Origin: Oxytricha trifallax | Lineage: Eukaryota > Ciliophora > Spirotrichea > Sporadotrichida > Oxytrichidae | NCBI GenBank assembly: GCA_000711775.1 | Contig: ARYC01019304.1 | Coordinates: 1 to 64,000 of the forward strand | Length of the DNA stretch: 64,000 bases | Reading direction: 5' to 3' | In this document: piece by piece, positions 1 through 12,814 of the stretch | Position numbering within the stretch: position 1 is the stretch's first letter | How the letters are laid out: every line of letters begins with the position of its first letter | Translations under genes and position numbers: made by a program | The notes under the pieces: model-generated | Database searches by the model: none | What the model saw: only the letters and a program-made list of their open reading frames with translations | Told to the model about the DNA's origin: nothing

Positions 1-556
1 AAATATCTAGTTTAGACTATAACCAAAGAAAGATAGCATAATTTTGATATACATTCAATTTATGCCAATTACCAAGAAGGCTGCAACTTGTCTTTTCATT
101 ATGGTGTGAGATATTACAATTTATAATAAGAATTTGAGAATTAAAAATGAAAATAAGAATTACAAAGTAAAAACCTATAGATTTTGACGACGGTGGGACT
201 GTGCACTCATAAAATATGTAAGCTACAAAAGGATATCTGAAAATCTTTTTTCAGATATCCAACTTGGTAAGACTAGAGTAACTCGAGACAGAAATTTCAC
301 ATTGCAGCTCAAAGTCAAAGAAAGCTGAGACTGATACACGTAGATGATGAAATTTTATGAAGGTGAGTGGAAAGATAAAAAGTTGTTTTAAAATTTTTTT
401 TCCTTTTTTTGATTATCACATTAGGTATTAGTTTATTTTAATTATATTCTTACAATCATAATTTTTTCACATTGTTTATATGTTCTTAATAACGCGCTCT
501 TTGACATATGATATTTATCTTACAGTCAATGTCGTTTTCTTTTAACAGTAGTCTGA
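1..556. other. AT-rich DNA, no clear gene
   Basis: AT-rich sequence, probably IES or intergenic germline DNA. A slightly more complex patch near 255-330 could be a short coding scrap, but no frame stands out. Confidence 0.5.
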
Positions 557-1209
557 ATTACAACTGATTGCTGTGAATTAATCTTACCGAATTCTTATCG
601 TTCAATTAGACTTCATTTGAAGATTTATTCGTTTTTTATAGATTTGCATAGTCTTCTTGAGCCACCTTCTCTTAGCTCAAGATTCTCTTACCTGACAAGC
701 GATAGTAACCTCATTCGATCAAGTAACTCAGAATTCTCAGATGGTTTAGTTGCGGCTTCGTTACCTTAAGTATAAGGTTTTGCTATGTATTTAGATGCAA
801 CGATGGCACTTATGCTTAAGCTATATTAAATGTTAGCCCATCTCCTTCGCATACTAATCCTCTAAGCGTTTAAACCATTAGTTGTGAATCAGTTGAATTA
901 GCAAAATCAAATGACCTTCTTTATTTAATAGTCAGCTGGTCTCAAAAAAATGTGAATTTAGCCTCCAATTATTTAGAGAGACTTAAGTACTGTGAGTTAC
1001 ATTAGAAATGGCCACTATAATACTCTAAGATCATTTAACAATATTTATCCCCGCAGATTACATTGAAGCAGTTATTAGAGGCTTCATACAGCACTTCCCA
1101 TAGATAATATTTCTTTGTTGTAAAATACCTCTTTAGAATTGTTAAACTTTTCCTACACAAATTTTAAGTCCGAGAATTATTCAATATTTTATTTATATCG
1201 TTAATTTGA
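557..1209 (+). CDS. coding-like island, two frames joined at an A7 run
   Basis: Read with TAA/TAG as Gln, 557-955 is open for 132 codons. The next frame (952-1209) is open for 85 more and carries on smoothly, the switch falling in a run of seven A at about 943-949. Residue use is mixed and protein-like (for example VNLASNYLERLKYCE in the second part), unlike the Asn/Lys/Ile translations of the flanking AT-rich DNA. No domain is recognised and no start codon can be chosen. It may be part of an MDS or a decayed germline gene; the shift could be a real indel or a homopolymer error. Frames of this length also occur by chance, so the call is tentative. Confidence 0.3.
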
Positions 1210-1974
1210 AAAATTCATTCGAGATATCATCGATGATAATAAGAACATCCTCTAATTTAATTTAATAATATTCCATATTAGAATTCAATTTTATTTTAAA
1301 TTATAAATTTATTAAATATGCGTCTAATATGGCAAACTTAATGTGATATTATTTTTAAATTAAACATAAGACTTTTGCCTCAATCTCAAAGAACATTAAT
1401 GAAAAATATTCAAACGATAACAACATTCTTTACAACTACTCTTAACTTAGAATTTTAAAACATAAGTTATCAAAACTACCAAGAAGTTGGTTGAGCTCAA
1501 ATCAGAATTCAAAATTACGGGGAGTTTATACTTGAACAATAATAAAGCTCCAAATAAGTTGCTTAGTTTTGTAACTGCAATATTAATTTTTTGTATATCT
1601 TTATAAATATAAGTACTATTTAATATTCAAAGCATTAATTATATAAAATGAAAGTTTTTGTTATCATTATTTAAGTTTTGAATTGCTTTTAATAACACTC
1701 TTAATCCATATAAAATTATACTTTTATCAAACTTGGAATATCATTTTTTGCAAAATTGTCAATCATAATCAATATTTAACTTGATATGGTAGCAAGTGCT
1801 ATGATATTAACAACATTTAATGTTAATTAATTTTCTGCCTTCCATTTTTAACTACCAATAAGCTTAAACCACTCTATTTTATATGCTTAATACACTATTA
1901 AAGGTATGTTTACATTTTTAGTAATGATATCTTGTTCAATTAATAAATTCTATTAAATTTATATGTTAAATAAA
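1210..1974. other. AT-rich DNA, no gene seen
   Basis: Low-complexity AT-rich sequence with no coding frame that stands out, no repeat found elsewhere in the window and no terminal repeats. Likely IES/intergenic. Confidence 0.6.
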
Positions 1975-2350
1975 GTATAAACTTTCACAATATATCTGGT
2001 TTTATTTTAACTTGATAAATTCTTATGGAGTATCTTTCCCTTTTAATATGTTTATAATACAAGAGATTATTTAAGATTTATCGAAATCTTATGACTCCAA
2101 AAAATATTTTAAAAAACTCTTTATTTATCCCTTCTATTTCATTTAGCTGTTAGCTAAGCATCCTTTGGTTTTTAATTGTTCTATCTCTCTCCTCTCATCG
2201 ATATTTAACCTCAAATTCCTGTTATTGCTTCTTAAGGATTCCTTTGTTAGATTTTTCAAAAGAAAAGCCTCTATTTCTTACTGATTATCTATCTATTCTT
2301 AAGTTATTGTTTGATATCTTCCGATGTTTAATTTTAGGTTTTCTCCTCTT
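1975..2350 (-). CDS. coding-like island, coiled-coil-like
   Basis: On the minus strand with TGA as the only stop, this pyrimidine-rich stretch gives Glu/Lys/Gln-rich, helix-like translations, e.g. LKEEKTQNQTSEDIKQQLKN and IDERREIEQLKTKG. At least one frame switch is needed near 2260. The more even base composition than the flanks supports coding. No domain is recognised. It could be an MDS fragment or a relic. Confidence 0.27.
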
Positions 2351-5292
2351 TCAATTAAATTTTAAGTTATAATAAAATAAATGAAAGACTATTTATATTA
2401 AAGCGAAGTTAGGGAAGAATAAATTAAAATGTAATTGATTTTTGCGTTAAACTATCCAAGAAACAAAACCTATTATATATGAATAAGCTATGGTTTTTGA
2501 AGTTATTGTAATTATGAGGTATTCATTGAATAAAGCAGGCCTCTTTTAGCATATAAAAGGGTTGTAGTAGTTCTTGCAAATGAATGTTTTTATAACATTT
2601 CCAATTTCTAACTATATATATTATCGCTAATTAAGAGATACTTATAATATCACTACTACTATAGCAAATTCATAACAATATAAAGATGAAAAATGATTAG
2701 AATTTCATAAATATAAATAGTATTTCAATAAATATATTTTTAAATGTTTATTAATTTATCTTGGTTGATCAAAATATAACATATATTTATTGATAGCCAG
2801 TTGCTTTAGTAATTACTCTCGGGGCTAATTTATTGTATTAATTTAGCTCAAACACCTTACATGAATGGATGATAAATAATATCTTCAATAGATATTCTCC
2901 TAAGTTGATTAAAATTGAGTATTCTATTTAAAAGCTCTATGACTACGGTTTTTTATCAATAATATAGCAACCAAACTTCTTGGGAAACTATAGCAAATCT
3001 TTCAAAATTATTTGTTATTATTAGTATATATGTATATCTTAGTTGCAGTAAACTCCGAATAATCAAAGTTAATTTATTGATTTGCCGTTTGTAGTAGAAA
3101 ATTTACCTTTTAGAGATATTTATAGTGGAAAACTAGTTTGAATTCATTAACCATATATATCAAACGAAAATGGCTGTAATATTCTGAATAAATTGAATTT
3201 GCTTCAGTGTTTCAAGCTATAAAACAGTAAGCGACATGCACGACAAAGAAAAACAACTTGGTAATTTCATCTGCTTAGTCATATCATAAAAGTTTTAACT
3301 TCTATAATTCTAGCATAAAGTTTTATAACAAGTCTTAAACATCAAGTTGTGATACATATTTGTGTGAATTTTGGCTCATCGATTGCAAAAACGACCATAT
3401 GACCTCCAAATTCATTGAGTAAAATTATGATTTACGTATAATAAATTGCATTTTTGCATCAATATTTTAAGTTTGCTTAGATATTACATTCAAAGTCTTT
3501 CTTAAATGAATCTATTGACTGTGCCATTTAGATTCGAGAATAAAATTTATTTCCTTTGTTGAATTCACCAAAAATAATCTAAAGGAGATTAGCAGAATAA
3601 AATTTGATTGGGATATTTTAGTACATCATGAGTTAAATACTCATCAGTAATATTTTATATATAATGAGCCTAAGATATACAATAAATTAATGAACAAACG
3701 ATTAAAGCCCCCATATTTTATAATTTAATTCTCCATTACAGACAGAAGATACAAAAGTAGTCTTAGAAACTCAAACAATCATAATAAGTTTGAATTGGAA
3801 AAAAAAACTAGAAGATCAATAAAATTCTTATATTGGCAACTCTTTCTGTGTCTCTTCTTCTCCCCTAAAACTATTTCATCTAATCTTGCCTACATTTTCA
3901 CATATGCTACTATTATTAACTGAGAAAATAGATCTTTTAAATAGTAAAGATGAACATATTATCAATGATTACTACAAATAAATCATCTAATTTGCTGTAT
4001 AAATTTGTAAAATAACAAATAATAAAAGGTTTACAAAAAATATCATAAACCTTATTTTCATTTGGAGAAAACAACAGTTCCTATTAACTGCTAAAGTCAT
4101 TATATAAATATTTAAGTTTAATTGAAAATGGTTTGAGATAATTGAAATGTGAAGAAAGTGAACGTTCAAAATCATAACAACTCAACTACTGACTTCGTTT
4201 AGAAAATTCCAAAAATTAAATTTCTCTATTTAAAAATTTCAGGAATTCCAAACCGATACCATATTAAATATGATATCAAAGATTTCACATTCCCATATAA
4301 TTTGGCAAGCTTGAAGACGGGAATCATAATAAATATTGAATCTAATCATCTTTATTCTTCAACTTTGGGTAAAAAACGACCCTTATATATTATTAGTTTT
4401 CGAAAAAAAATAGAAGAAATGAAAAATCCCAGCACTTAAATTACTTGGATAAAATCATAAAATTTTGAGTGGAGTCTAGCATGAGGAGTAGGGACGGAGT
4501 ATGCAATTTGAAATTAATAAATCTAATAAACTTACTTAATCAAAATAAAGAGGAAAGAGTAAATTTAATATGTATAAACTGATTGAAACGTAACGAGAAA
4601 AAAAGTAATGAAATTTATTCAAACAAACTGTAATGAAACCACGAAGATCGATATGAAATTCAGTTGAACCATTGAAATCAGTTGACTGCACAATAAAAAA
4701 TGAATACAGCTAAATTGCTTGAAAGTTCTAATAAATCCAAATAAAACATATCAAAATGAAGCTGCTCCTTTTGCAAATTCAAATATTAAATAATCTTTAA
4801 TTGAAATTATTAAAATCTCTTAAAATTATTTAATGCAATATAAAAATAATTTTATTACATTATTATTAACATTCACTTAGGCAGCTGCCTCAAATGTTCT
4901 ATTGAAAATTGAGATGGCTATATTATAAATTATACTTTTATTAGTTGAATATTAGATTTGTGAAAATGCTTATTGATTTTTGAAGCTATTAAAAAGGCAA
5001 TTTGAATAAGGCACGACTACAAAAGAACGAGGCTCATGAAGATTTGATGTTACTCAATTAAATGTTTTCATAGACTTAGAGGCCACGAAAAGGAAATAAA
5101 AACAGTTTTTACTCCCTACTTTTTAGCATTTCTACCAAAAGAATCCTTTTGTAAATAGAAGTCATAATTAAAAAAGATTTTATGGTACACAAGTTTCCAA
5201 TGTCACAGAGGTTCATCGCAATTTTATTTATAATAAATGCTTTTCTCGATTAAATTGTCATCTCTGTAACTATGATAATCTGTCAAGTAACT
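2351..5292. other. long AT-rich stretch
   Basis: About 2.9 kb of AT-rich sequence without a convincing gene. A patch at about 4995-5160 (plus strand) gives a short protein-like translation and may be a small MDS. Nothing else is seen: no terminal repeats, no tandem array. Confidence 0.55.
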
Positions 5293-5943
5293 GAATTGAT
5301 AAAGGAAGCTAGGAGAGTTTTCACAGTAAAGTATATTTTTTTAAAAATAGGTCTATAGATGATTCAAAATTTTAATGGATGCAGATTTCTTGAATATGAT
5401 TTAAAATTAATTTTAGATGTATAGGGAGTTAGTCCTTAAGAACTAAATCAATATTCTATATCGAGAATTTTAGGCACTAGTCGGAATCATCTAGTAAAAG
5501 TCGAAATAAATAGTTTTTAAGTGCGGAAAAAATGAATTTTTGAAAAATAAAAAATTTATGTGATCCACACAAAGCACTCAAGGAAAGGCATGTTGTATGA
5601 TCCAAATCTCCCTCCTAAAATTATTTTTTCAAGATCATCAACACCAACTATGAAATCCATACACTTTAACTTACTTATGAGAACTTTGAGGGACTAGAAA
5701 AAGTCAAAACATCAAAATTAAAACGAATTTTTTATATTAAGAAATTGCATTTATAAATTTAAGATTCTATCTTTCAACCAACTAGATATATAACAATACC
5801 GTTTTCCTAAAAATCGCTTAAAAAAGGGGAAATAAGAATATGGAGAGTAGATGAATCTGTCGATAAGAAGAGCCTCATCTCAGGAAGATCATAAATAGTC
5901 CTATTATAGATATTCGTAAATGGTTTAATAATATTGTAAATGA
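5293..5943 (+). CDS. coding-like frame interrupted by one TGA
   Basis: One frame is open for 80 codons (5293-5532), meets a single TGA at 5533-5535 and then runs on for 135 codons to the TGA at 5941-5943. Both halves have mixed composition (e.g. LDVQGVSPQELNQYS before the TGA and NLPPKIIFSRSSTPT after it). Several Gln positions are TAA or TAG. No family is recognised and the start is unknown. The same-frame continuation fits a gene with one nonsense change, or chance. Confidence 0.27.
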
Positions 5944-6718
5944 GTTAGAAAAAAGTAGGTATTTATGTTTTAATATAAGTGTTGTATAATTAAGAGTTAA
6001 GTAGAGAGTTTAGAAATGTTCAATCAATAAAATAGATAGTCTTGGTAAAATATAGTTATCTTTTGTAAATTTTAGAAGAATAATAAATTTCACTTAATTC
6101 TATAATAAGATTCTAAGTTTCTTCGAATCCAAATAAGTGATAATTATGGTAAAAGAAAATTAGTTTTGTTAGAGATTGTCTTGAATTTAGGGTTAACCGA
6201 TTGCCATTTGGTGAAGTAAAGTTATTGAAGCTGCAAAAACAATTTTATGTTATACATAATAACAGTAGCAGAATTAAAAGTATCATATTCGTTTTGTATC
6301 AGTTTTTTACTTATTAAAGGCTTCAGATTTCTTGAAATAATTCTTAATTTCATTATACTGGATAGTTAATTATTGTTAAGCCTTGAATATTCATCTCTCG
6401 TGGATTTTGGCATTTGTCGAGAACACTTCGAAAAACTTAATTTTTAATTTTAATTTTCGTCAACAAAATATGAATATTATATTAATATATCCACCAAGAT
6501 TAGTATTTTCTATTATTCATATTATCCTCAAACATACATCATCGTGCTACTTTGCATGTATATAACAATATCTAGTAGAATTAGACATGTTTCTACAACC
6601 ATTTAAATGTGATCATTTCCAAAAGCTATGTATTATTATATAAAAGTATAAATTGAATTCGAATAGGAGTTTTTGAAAATGTTTAATTTAAATTCAAATT
6701 GATTATTATTATTATAGG
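5944..6718. other. AT-rich DNA
   Basis: AT-rich spacer with no gene seen. It ends at the small hairpin and AT microsatellite that precede the GC-rich block. Confidence 0.6.
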
Positions 6719-6720
6719 AA

Positions 6721-6804
6721 TTTGGTAGCTTTACATTTATTACACGGAGTACATATATATATATATATATAAGGCCCTCTATCACAAAACAGAAAGCTAC
6801 CAAA
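6721..6804. repeat. hairpin enclosing an AT microsatellite
   Basis: TTTGGTAGCTTT at 6721-6732 is exactly complementary to AAAGCTACCAAA at 6793-6804. An (AT)n run of about 20 bp (6752-6771) lies between them. The structure sits about 80 bp upstream of the abrupt start of the GC-rich block. Confidence 0.7.
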
Positions 6805-6886
6805 TATACAGGGTCAGTATTTAAGCCTTTTAATATTATTAATCAAACTTAAAAATTATTCCTAACAGTATCTCTAGAGCCAGCTT

Positions 6887-8328
6887 ATGCAAGAACCCTA
6901 CTCACACCCAATGGACGACCACAATCAATACCCAGCCTCGCCATCAGTACAGCTGTCGCCCTCCGTGCTGCCCCCAGGGGTGGATATTTACCATCAGCAA
7001 GAGCCAACGATGAGCTGGTCAGTGCTGGCCCCCAAGATGACATGCTTGCTGGAGAACATCAGACTTCAAGGACACAACACGAAGAGCATCTTAGGCCTAA
7101 TGTCGACCCTTTAAGACCCCCACACCATCTACTGCCATCCGGGACCGCATCCAGCAGACCGTGGAGTGCCACCTGGCCAGGAGGCGGCTGACATTCGCGT
7201 TGAGGACGCCCAGCAAGAAGGGGAAGGAGGCCATTGGAGACTTGAAGATTAAAGAAGATGTCTAGTACTAATCACTTACTACATAGGACGCGCCCAAGGC
7301 AAGAGGTGGGGGCCCTATCTAGTACATGGTCAATAACCAGCGACAGATATCCACGATTGGTTGACACCTGTTCACATCATCTCAATTAGAATTCACCCAA
7401 ACTGGTCACTCGCCCTCAGTGGTGCCCTTCACCGAATGTGCCGATCCATTCGAAAGCTGCTGACCGAATGAGAAGCCTTGACCTGCCTAACGGCTAGCTA
7501 TAAGCATACTTTTGATTTCCTCTAAACAGAAAGGGAATCCGCCAAGGGCATCCCGCCGCACACATGGGGAAGAGAACTGGCCAATAGAGGAAGGGGAGAA
7601 GCCTGGAGGGATCTGCAGGTATATTGTCTAGGAGATCATCATCAACGTTCCAACTGCCAAGGTAATGGGTCTCAGGGCGCTCGCTCAATGCCATAGGATA
7701 GTTCCTCCAAAAAAAGATGTTCACTTATCTCGGCCACTGGGACACTTGTCTAAGTCGGAAGGAGGGGACCCCACTTCCGTAGAGACAAACATGGAGAATC
7801 GCGTGGTGCCTCTGGCCGCCCCCCTGTCGAAGATCTTCCCGTGATTTCCCCTTCAATACTGATTCGAAAAAGATCCCGAGATGCCAAATGTGAAGACCAG
7901 CCTCCAGCTGATGAATAAGTCAAGGGGGAGAGGAGAAACCCGTGAATGGGGATGTTATTGAGGAGGGAGAGCCAGAGAAGCGCGAGAGAAGAGACGATGA
8001 CGATGGCAACTACAGGGGATGATGCAGTGCTGGCTTCGAAGGGTGCAGAGGCGGCAGAGATGGCTTCAGAGGACAACACTAAGATGGCAGATTCCTTGGA
8101 GTAGACCACAAAGAGATAGATCTGAAGAGTAACAATAGGTAGACGATGAAGATCGGGGTTTCAACTACTCAGAACTAATCCACAATAAACTTGGTAGAAG
8201 AACCATCAAGATGGAAGACTTAGGCACACATTCTATTGATGAACAGACCTATTAGCACTTCATAAGCAAACAATGAATAAGATGATGGTAGAGTTGATCA
8301 ATCACGGCAATTTGAAATTAAAGCATGA
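6887..8328 (+). pseudogene. GC-rich frameshifted coding block
   Basis: This 1.4-kb block is far richer in G+C (estimated by eye at about half) than any other part of the window. With TAA/TAG as Gln it gives protein-like text on the plus strand only by changing frame about five times. It starts at ATG 6887 (MQEPYSHPMDDHNQY...), then passes through RANDELVSAGPQDDM, IRDRIQQTVECHLARRRL, ITSDRYPRLVDTC, VEDLPVISPSILIRKRSR, VNGDVIEEGEPEKRERRDDD and a Gln/Asn-rich end closing at TGA 8326-8328. The sense frames are acidic and Pro/Ser/Gln-rich; the long minus-strand frames (e.g. 7750-8109) are hydrophobic shadows. I recognise no domain. The high GC suggests a highly expressed gene relic, a duplicate from a different compositional background, or transfer; Gln use of TAA/TAG favours a ciliate origin. 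Frame changes could be decay, cryptic IES junctions or sequence errors. Confidence 0.5.
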
Positions 8329-9576
8329 AATGCAAGTAAAACTACATGTCATTTTTGAAAATATTCGGGGTTTGTTTTTATAGTATTCCTTCTACATATA
8401 ATAACTCAATCTATCATTTTCAATTAAAATTTTTATTCATCCTAATTTTCACACTATTTTATAACAAAATCATAATTAATAAGTAATAATTATTTCCTCT
8501 TAAAATTTATATAAATATACATAAAATATCCTGCAAATTTACAAATTAATTTATAACGTGGTTCGTCATCTTTCTTTTGCAGCCAATCATATCCATTCTG
8601 GATATTTAGAATTTTTATTTTATTAAATAGAAATTTCTTGTTTACATATTTAACCTTCTTTATATTAATTCCAAACTTTAGCTTATCATCTTTAATATTG
8701 CCAAATCTTCAATCTTCTTTCAAGTTTTGTACCTCAAGTAATAATACTTGAACTTATAGATCACTACCTTCTATATCAAGGATTATTTCAAATTAGTGAA
8801 TTATTCTTTTTCTTTGATATTCAATCGAGCGATGCTATGATTAAGAAGGTGGGATATTTTTAAGCAAAGCAATATTAATGTTAAGAATTAATCAATCAAT
8901 CCGAAAGTTTTCTGATATTCACAATAAAAAATTGTATGTTCATTTATGATTCACATAGTTTAGAAAATTGATGTTTTTGTAAAGATATAATACAAATAAA
9001 TTTAAAAGAACCAAAAAAATCGATTTGAAGCTTCAAAAGAAGATACGGTAAGCTTAAGAAACATCATTTATTTTTAAATATTAATTGAGAAAATATTTGC
9101 AATAAAATTGACCATTCTTCATTGTTTCTTCTTATTTTGTTAGAGTATTGATAAAATAATCTTTGATGAGCTTCAATCATAAAACATTTATAATTTTAAT
9201 TATCCCCTTATACATAAAGTGAATTATATTAATTTACATTTGAAATTAAAATAGCATAAATAATTTAAATTCAATATTTATTATGATTTACTTAGCTAAT
9301 ATGTTTCCCTGTCTACTTAAATACCTATTAATCTGAAAAAGTTTATGTAGAGAATAAAATATATTTTATACTTCGTTGAGTTTTTATAAATTCTTTTTGT
9401 CCTTCTCTCCACAACAAAAAGTGCTGATAAATGTTGAATCATCTACCAATGTTTAATTCAATTCTAATGCCTTTATAGACTTATAAACAATGATTTATGA
9501 TTATGTTCTAGAAAATGTCCACTATTTAATAATAAAGTAAATTAAAAATGGATTTATGTGAATGTGTTATCTAAGT
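8329..9576. other. AT-rich DNA
   Basis: Composition drops back to AT-rich directly after the GC-rich block. No gene, repeat or terminal motif is seen before the miniature TBE begins. Confidence 0.6.
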
Positions 9577-10805
9577 AATCAAAACCCCAAAACCCCTTAA
9601 TGAGTTTTATATGTGTTTTGATTCATATGGGTACTGTTGGGGATTAGGGTTTCTTTTTGATGAATTTCATTTTTGTAGTAAGTTTCAATTTCATTTTTTA
9701 TTTTCATGATTGAAATTTTTGCTATCTTATAATTCATCAGTACTTCATTCTTATATAAATGTTATGTTCAAGTTATTTCAATATGGATATTTTTATAATC
9801 TTAAAATTTTGATTTGCTTTATAGATTTTACTAAAATAGATTACTTTTATGAAAATTATAAGTCTTCATTTTTTAGTGCTCCATTTTCATAATTTATATG
9901 CTCCCAATTTGGTATTGTTATTTTAGGAGGTCCTCCTAATTAGGTTTGAACTTAATTAGGTTTATTAATTATTTTTAAAATTTAAAATTTAGGTGAACCT
10001 AATTGGGTTTTGAACTTAGTTATTACCTCCTAATTAAATTAGAACTTAATTATGAGCTGTTCCTAATTTAATTAAAACGTAATTAGGAGCTATTTTAATG
10101 ATAATTAAGGTTAAAAATGTAAATAAATCTCTAGAACTTGTTTACAACTCTTACATCCTTCTCCACAATAGACATTAAAGTTGACCTCCTTTAGGATAGC
10201 CATATTTAATAGGTCCTTAATCTCGTAGTGATGTTAGAAATGCAATATTTTAAGTTTGACATACATTTATGCTAATTTTACTGTTGATTAACGATTATAA
10301 TGTAGAATTAAATTTCTTAAAAATCTCTCATTTTACTCATAATTTCAAATTATCATCTACCTTCACTTAAAAACTTACTCATATATATCAAGAATTAGCA
10401 CTTACTTCATTTTATCAACTTTATAAAAGAACATGAAATCTAATAAAATTTTTATTGAACCTTTTAATATTTCAAAAATAATTTTGGAAAAAGTCTAATT
10501 TTATTAATGATGGAAAAATTTAAATTCATAAAAACGACTGATCAAGTTGATCATTAATAGAAAATAAGAAAAATATTCAAAACAATATTTTAAACTTCAA
10601 CTATCCAAACAAAAATTCCTAAACATATATAAAAACTTTAGAACAGATAAGAGAAGTATAAAATATTTTAAAACTAAAAACTTTCTTATCAAGAAAATTA
10701 GCAAGATAATGATGCTTTCTAACTATAAAAAACCCTAATCCCCAACATTACCCATATCAATCAAAACACATATTAAACTCATTAAGGGGTTATGGGGTTT
10801 TGAAT
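9577..10805. mobile_element. miniature (internally deleted) TBE transposon
   Basis: The element runs 9580-10802 (1223 bp) and is flanked by the 3-bp duplication AAT (9577-9579 and 10803-10805), the target pattern of Telomere-Bearing Elements. The left end starts CAAAACCCCAAAACCCC and the right end is its inverted copy with one change (GGGGTTATGGGGTTTTG). The inverted repeats stay similar for about 80 bp, through a shared ...GGGGATTAGGGTTT stretch. No transposase, kinase or 22-kDa reading frame remains. The middle (9925-10200) has repeated CCTAATTA motifs and a GTTGACCTC stretch also found between the divergent genes of the full TBE at 50.75-51.03 kb. It is thus a non-autonomous derivative that would need transposase from an intact TBE. 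Its terminal sequence differs from the full TBE inside the C4A4 part, so it belongs to another TBE subfamily. Confidence 0.9.
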
Positions 10806-11192
10806 GTCTTATTTTCTAATTAATGTAAATAAATTCTTGATGTTATTTTATTTTTGTATACCAATCCCATTCTCTTATATATAAATCATATAATTTTAAA
10901 TTATAATTGTTTTAAAATAAAAAATAAATTGTATTTAATGAATGATAATATTTAAATATAGCTTTTATTTATTAAATTTATTTATTTATACATTTTGGTA
11001 TCAATTAGTCAGTCAGTCTTTAAGAAGGAATAAAATTTATTCTAATTATCACATATAATATTGTTAAAAATCTTAAAATTAACTAATTTATTTATTGTAA
11101 ATTAGTAAATACTAGCATAGGAATTAAACTGGATTGTTATATATTCCAATATGTAAATTATATAATTGATTCTAAACTTCACAAATTATCAT
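10806..11192. other. AT-rich DNA
   Basis: AT-rich spacer between the miniature TBE and MITE copy A. No gene is seen. Confidence 0.6.
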
Positions 11193-11194
11193 TA

Positions 11195-11601
11195 TTGTAG
11201 AAATACATTTGATTTGGGGAATTAATAAATAAATTAAATATCAAACTCGTGGCAGATAACTTTGTCAAAACCTATACAATTTGGAACTATTTTTGTAGAG
11301 AATTCAAAATTAGTAGAACTTTACTAATGGTGTTACCCCTCTATCGCATCTCTGGACCGTGATAACTCGATTTTGATTTTGGGTAATTTGTTTTGTCGAT
11401 TTTGTTGCCAAAATTATAGTTGATTAATCTCGCTCTAGAGAGAGATAGAATGGTACCACCTATAGTAAAATCATACTAATTTTGAATTCTCCGCCAAACA
11501 AGTTTCTTATTGTATAGGTTTTACAAAGTTAACTACCACGAATTTGAAATTTCATAATTTCATTTATTTATTAATTTCACAAATCAAATATATTTCTACA
11601 A
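11195..11601. mobile_element. foldback MITE, copy A (407 bp)
   Basis: Begins TTGTAGAAATACATTTGATT and ends with its inverted complement (...ATATTTCTACAA), flanked by TA on both sides (11193-11194, 11602-11603). The whole element is a long imperfect palindrome: outer arms, an inner TGGTRYTAC.../GTACCACC pair and a short centre. Copies B and C share ends and inner blocks. No coding capacity. TA duplication plus these inverted repeats indicate mobilisation by a Tc1/mariner-type transposase. Confidence 0.85.
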
Positions 11602-11603
11602 TA

Positions 11604-12526
11604 ATAACATTCAATATATTAGTTAAATTTCCCATCATATTAATAAAGTACAAAACATAAGGAAATTATAAAATTAAAATGTAAATTCTTGGCCATTAAA
11701 AGCATAGCTATAAATATAAATATAGAGAAGATAAAAACTGCGAAAAATGTATTGAATTAGTTCACATATTTATTGCAGAATACTAACTGTAATTATTAGT
11801 ATTTTAATATCTTTTATTTTAATGATTTCCCAATCTATTTTTTGATTGGCATCCAAATGTATGTCCTCGCATTTTTATTAAAATTAAAATTTTTATGTGT
11901 AAATTGTAAACTATAGTATTATAGTGGAGTCTCCATATATTTATATTATTATTTGAATAATTCTTCAAAATTAAGATATTACTTTAAAGGATTGGCATTT
12001 TCTCTTTGAGCATAAGTAATTTTATGAATCTTTCAATAAAGTAAGTATTTTATCAAGAATTCTTGTAAGTCATCAAAAATAAGACAATTCTAATGACTAA
12101 TATATTGGAGAATGGCCAATCTATTCCATTTTTTAGTTTAAGACTTGTGAATATAAATTCTGTTTGTATTTCAAATAAAAATTTAATTTCATCATGCATA
12201 TCAATAGAACAGTTCTAAACTAAAATAAAGTACAGACTAATAATGCAACAATCATTATGTTGCAACAAATTACATTAATATTATTATCAAAGAATAAGTG
12301 AAACTAGTAGAAAGGTCATCTTACCAGAAATTAATGAAAGAATTTCATCTCCAGTATAAAGGATAATTAAGGAAGTAATAAGCATTATATAATTAATTAT
12401 AATAATTAATATTAAATCTATTTAGAGTCTTAATATAAAATCATTGTCAATTGTTAATTGTAAATGCTTATTGCTTGCCTGTGGTAGAAGCTTGCTATTA
12501 ACTACTTAATTATAAAATGAGATATC
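11604..12526. other. AT-rich DNA
   Basis: AT-rich, no convincing gene or repeat. Confidence 0.6.
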
Positions 12527-12814
12527 CTGGTAATTATGCTGCTTAGACATTTTTAAATGGCAAATTTACACCTTTACAAGCTCGGATTTATTCTAGATAA
12601 AAAATCATAAATAGTAATGTTATGTAAATTTAAAATACCTCAAAGGCATTATGCTATATAATTATTATTTAACATAGCCATTCTTGCTATTCTTAGCACA
12701 TGTAAAGCCGAATCCTTGCATTTGTTGGACATGCAGCTGGCTTTGCATTGTTTGACAGCAATAAAGAGAGTAGAACATCTCATTGAGAATAAACTTGCTG
12801 TTAGGATCTTTCAG
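12527..12814 (+). CDS. coding-like island ending at a possible splice donor
   Basis: Two frames look coding. One starts at ATG 12527 (MRYPGNYAAQTFLNGKF...). A second (about 12680-12814) reads LHLLDMQLALHCLTAIKRVE, a helix-like stretch that ends at ATCTTTCA|GTAAGTTAG, a good GT donor. Base composition is more even than the surroundings. No domain is recognised. It may be an N-terminal exon or MDS, with a frame change or IES boundary between the two parts. Confidence 0.3.

Noticed and set aside
7494..8109. Minus-strand ORFs of 76 and 119 codons in the GC-rich block
   Set aside because: They are antisense to acidic, protein-like plus-strand frames and look hydrophobic for that reason. Their openness follows from high GC, not from coding.
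9580..9600. C4A4 repeat as a true telomere or chromosome end
   Set aside because: It is internal, paired with an inverted copy 1.2 kb away and flanked by AAT duplications, so it is a TBE end. The same holds at 48941 and 53021.
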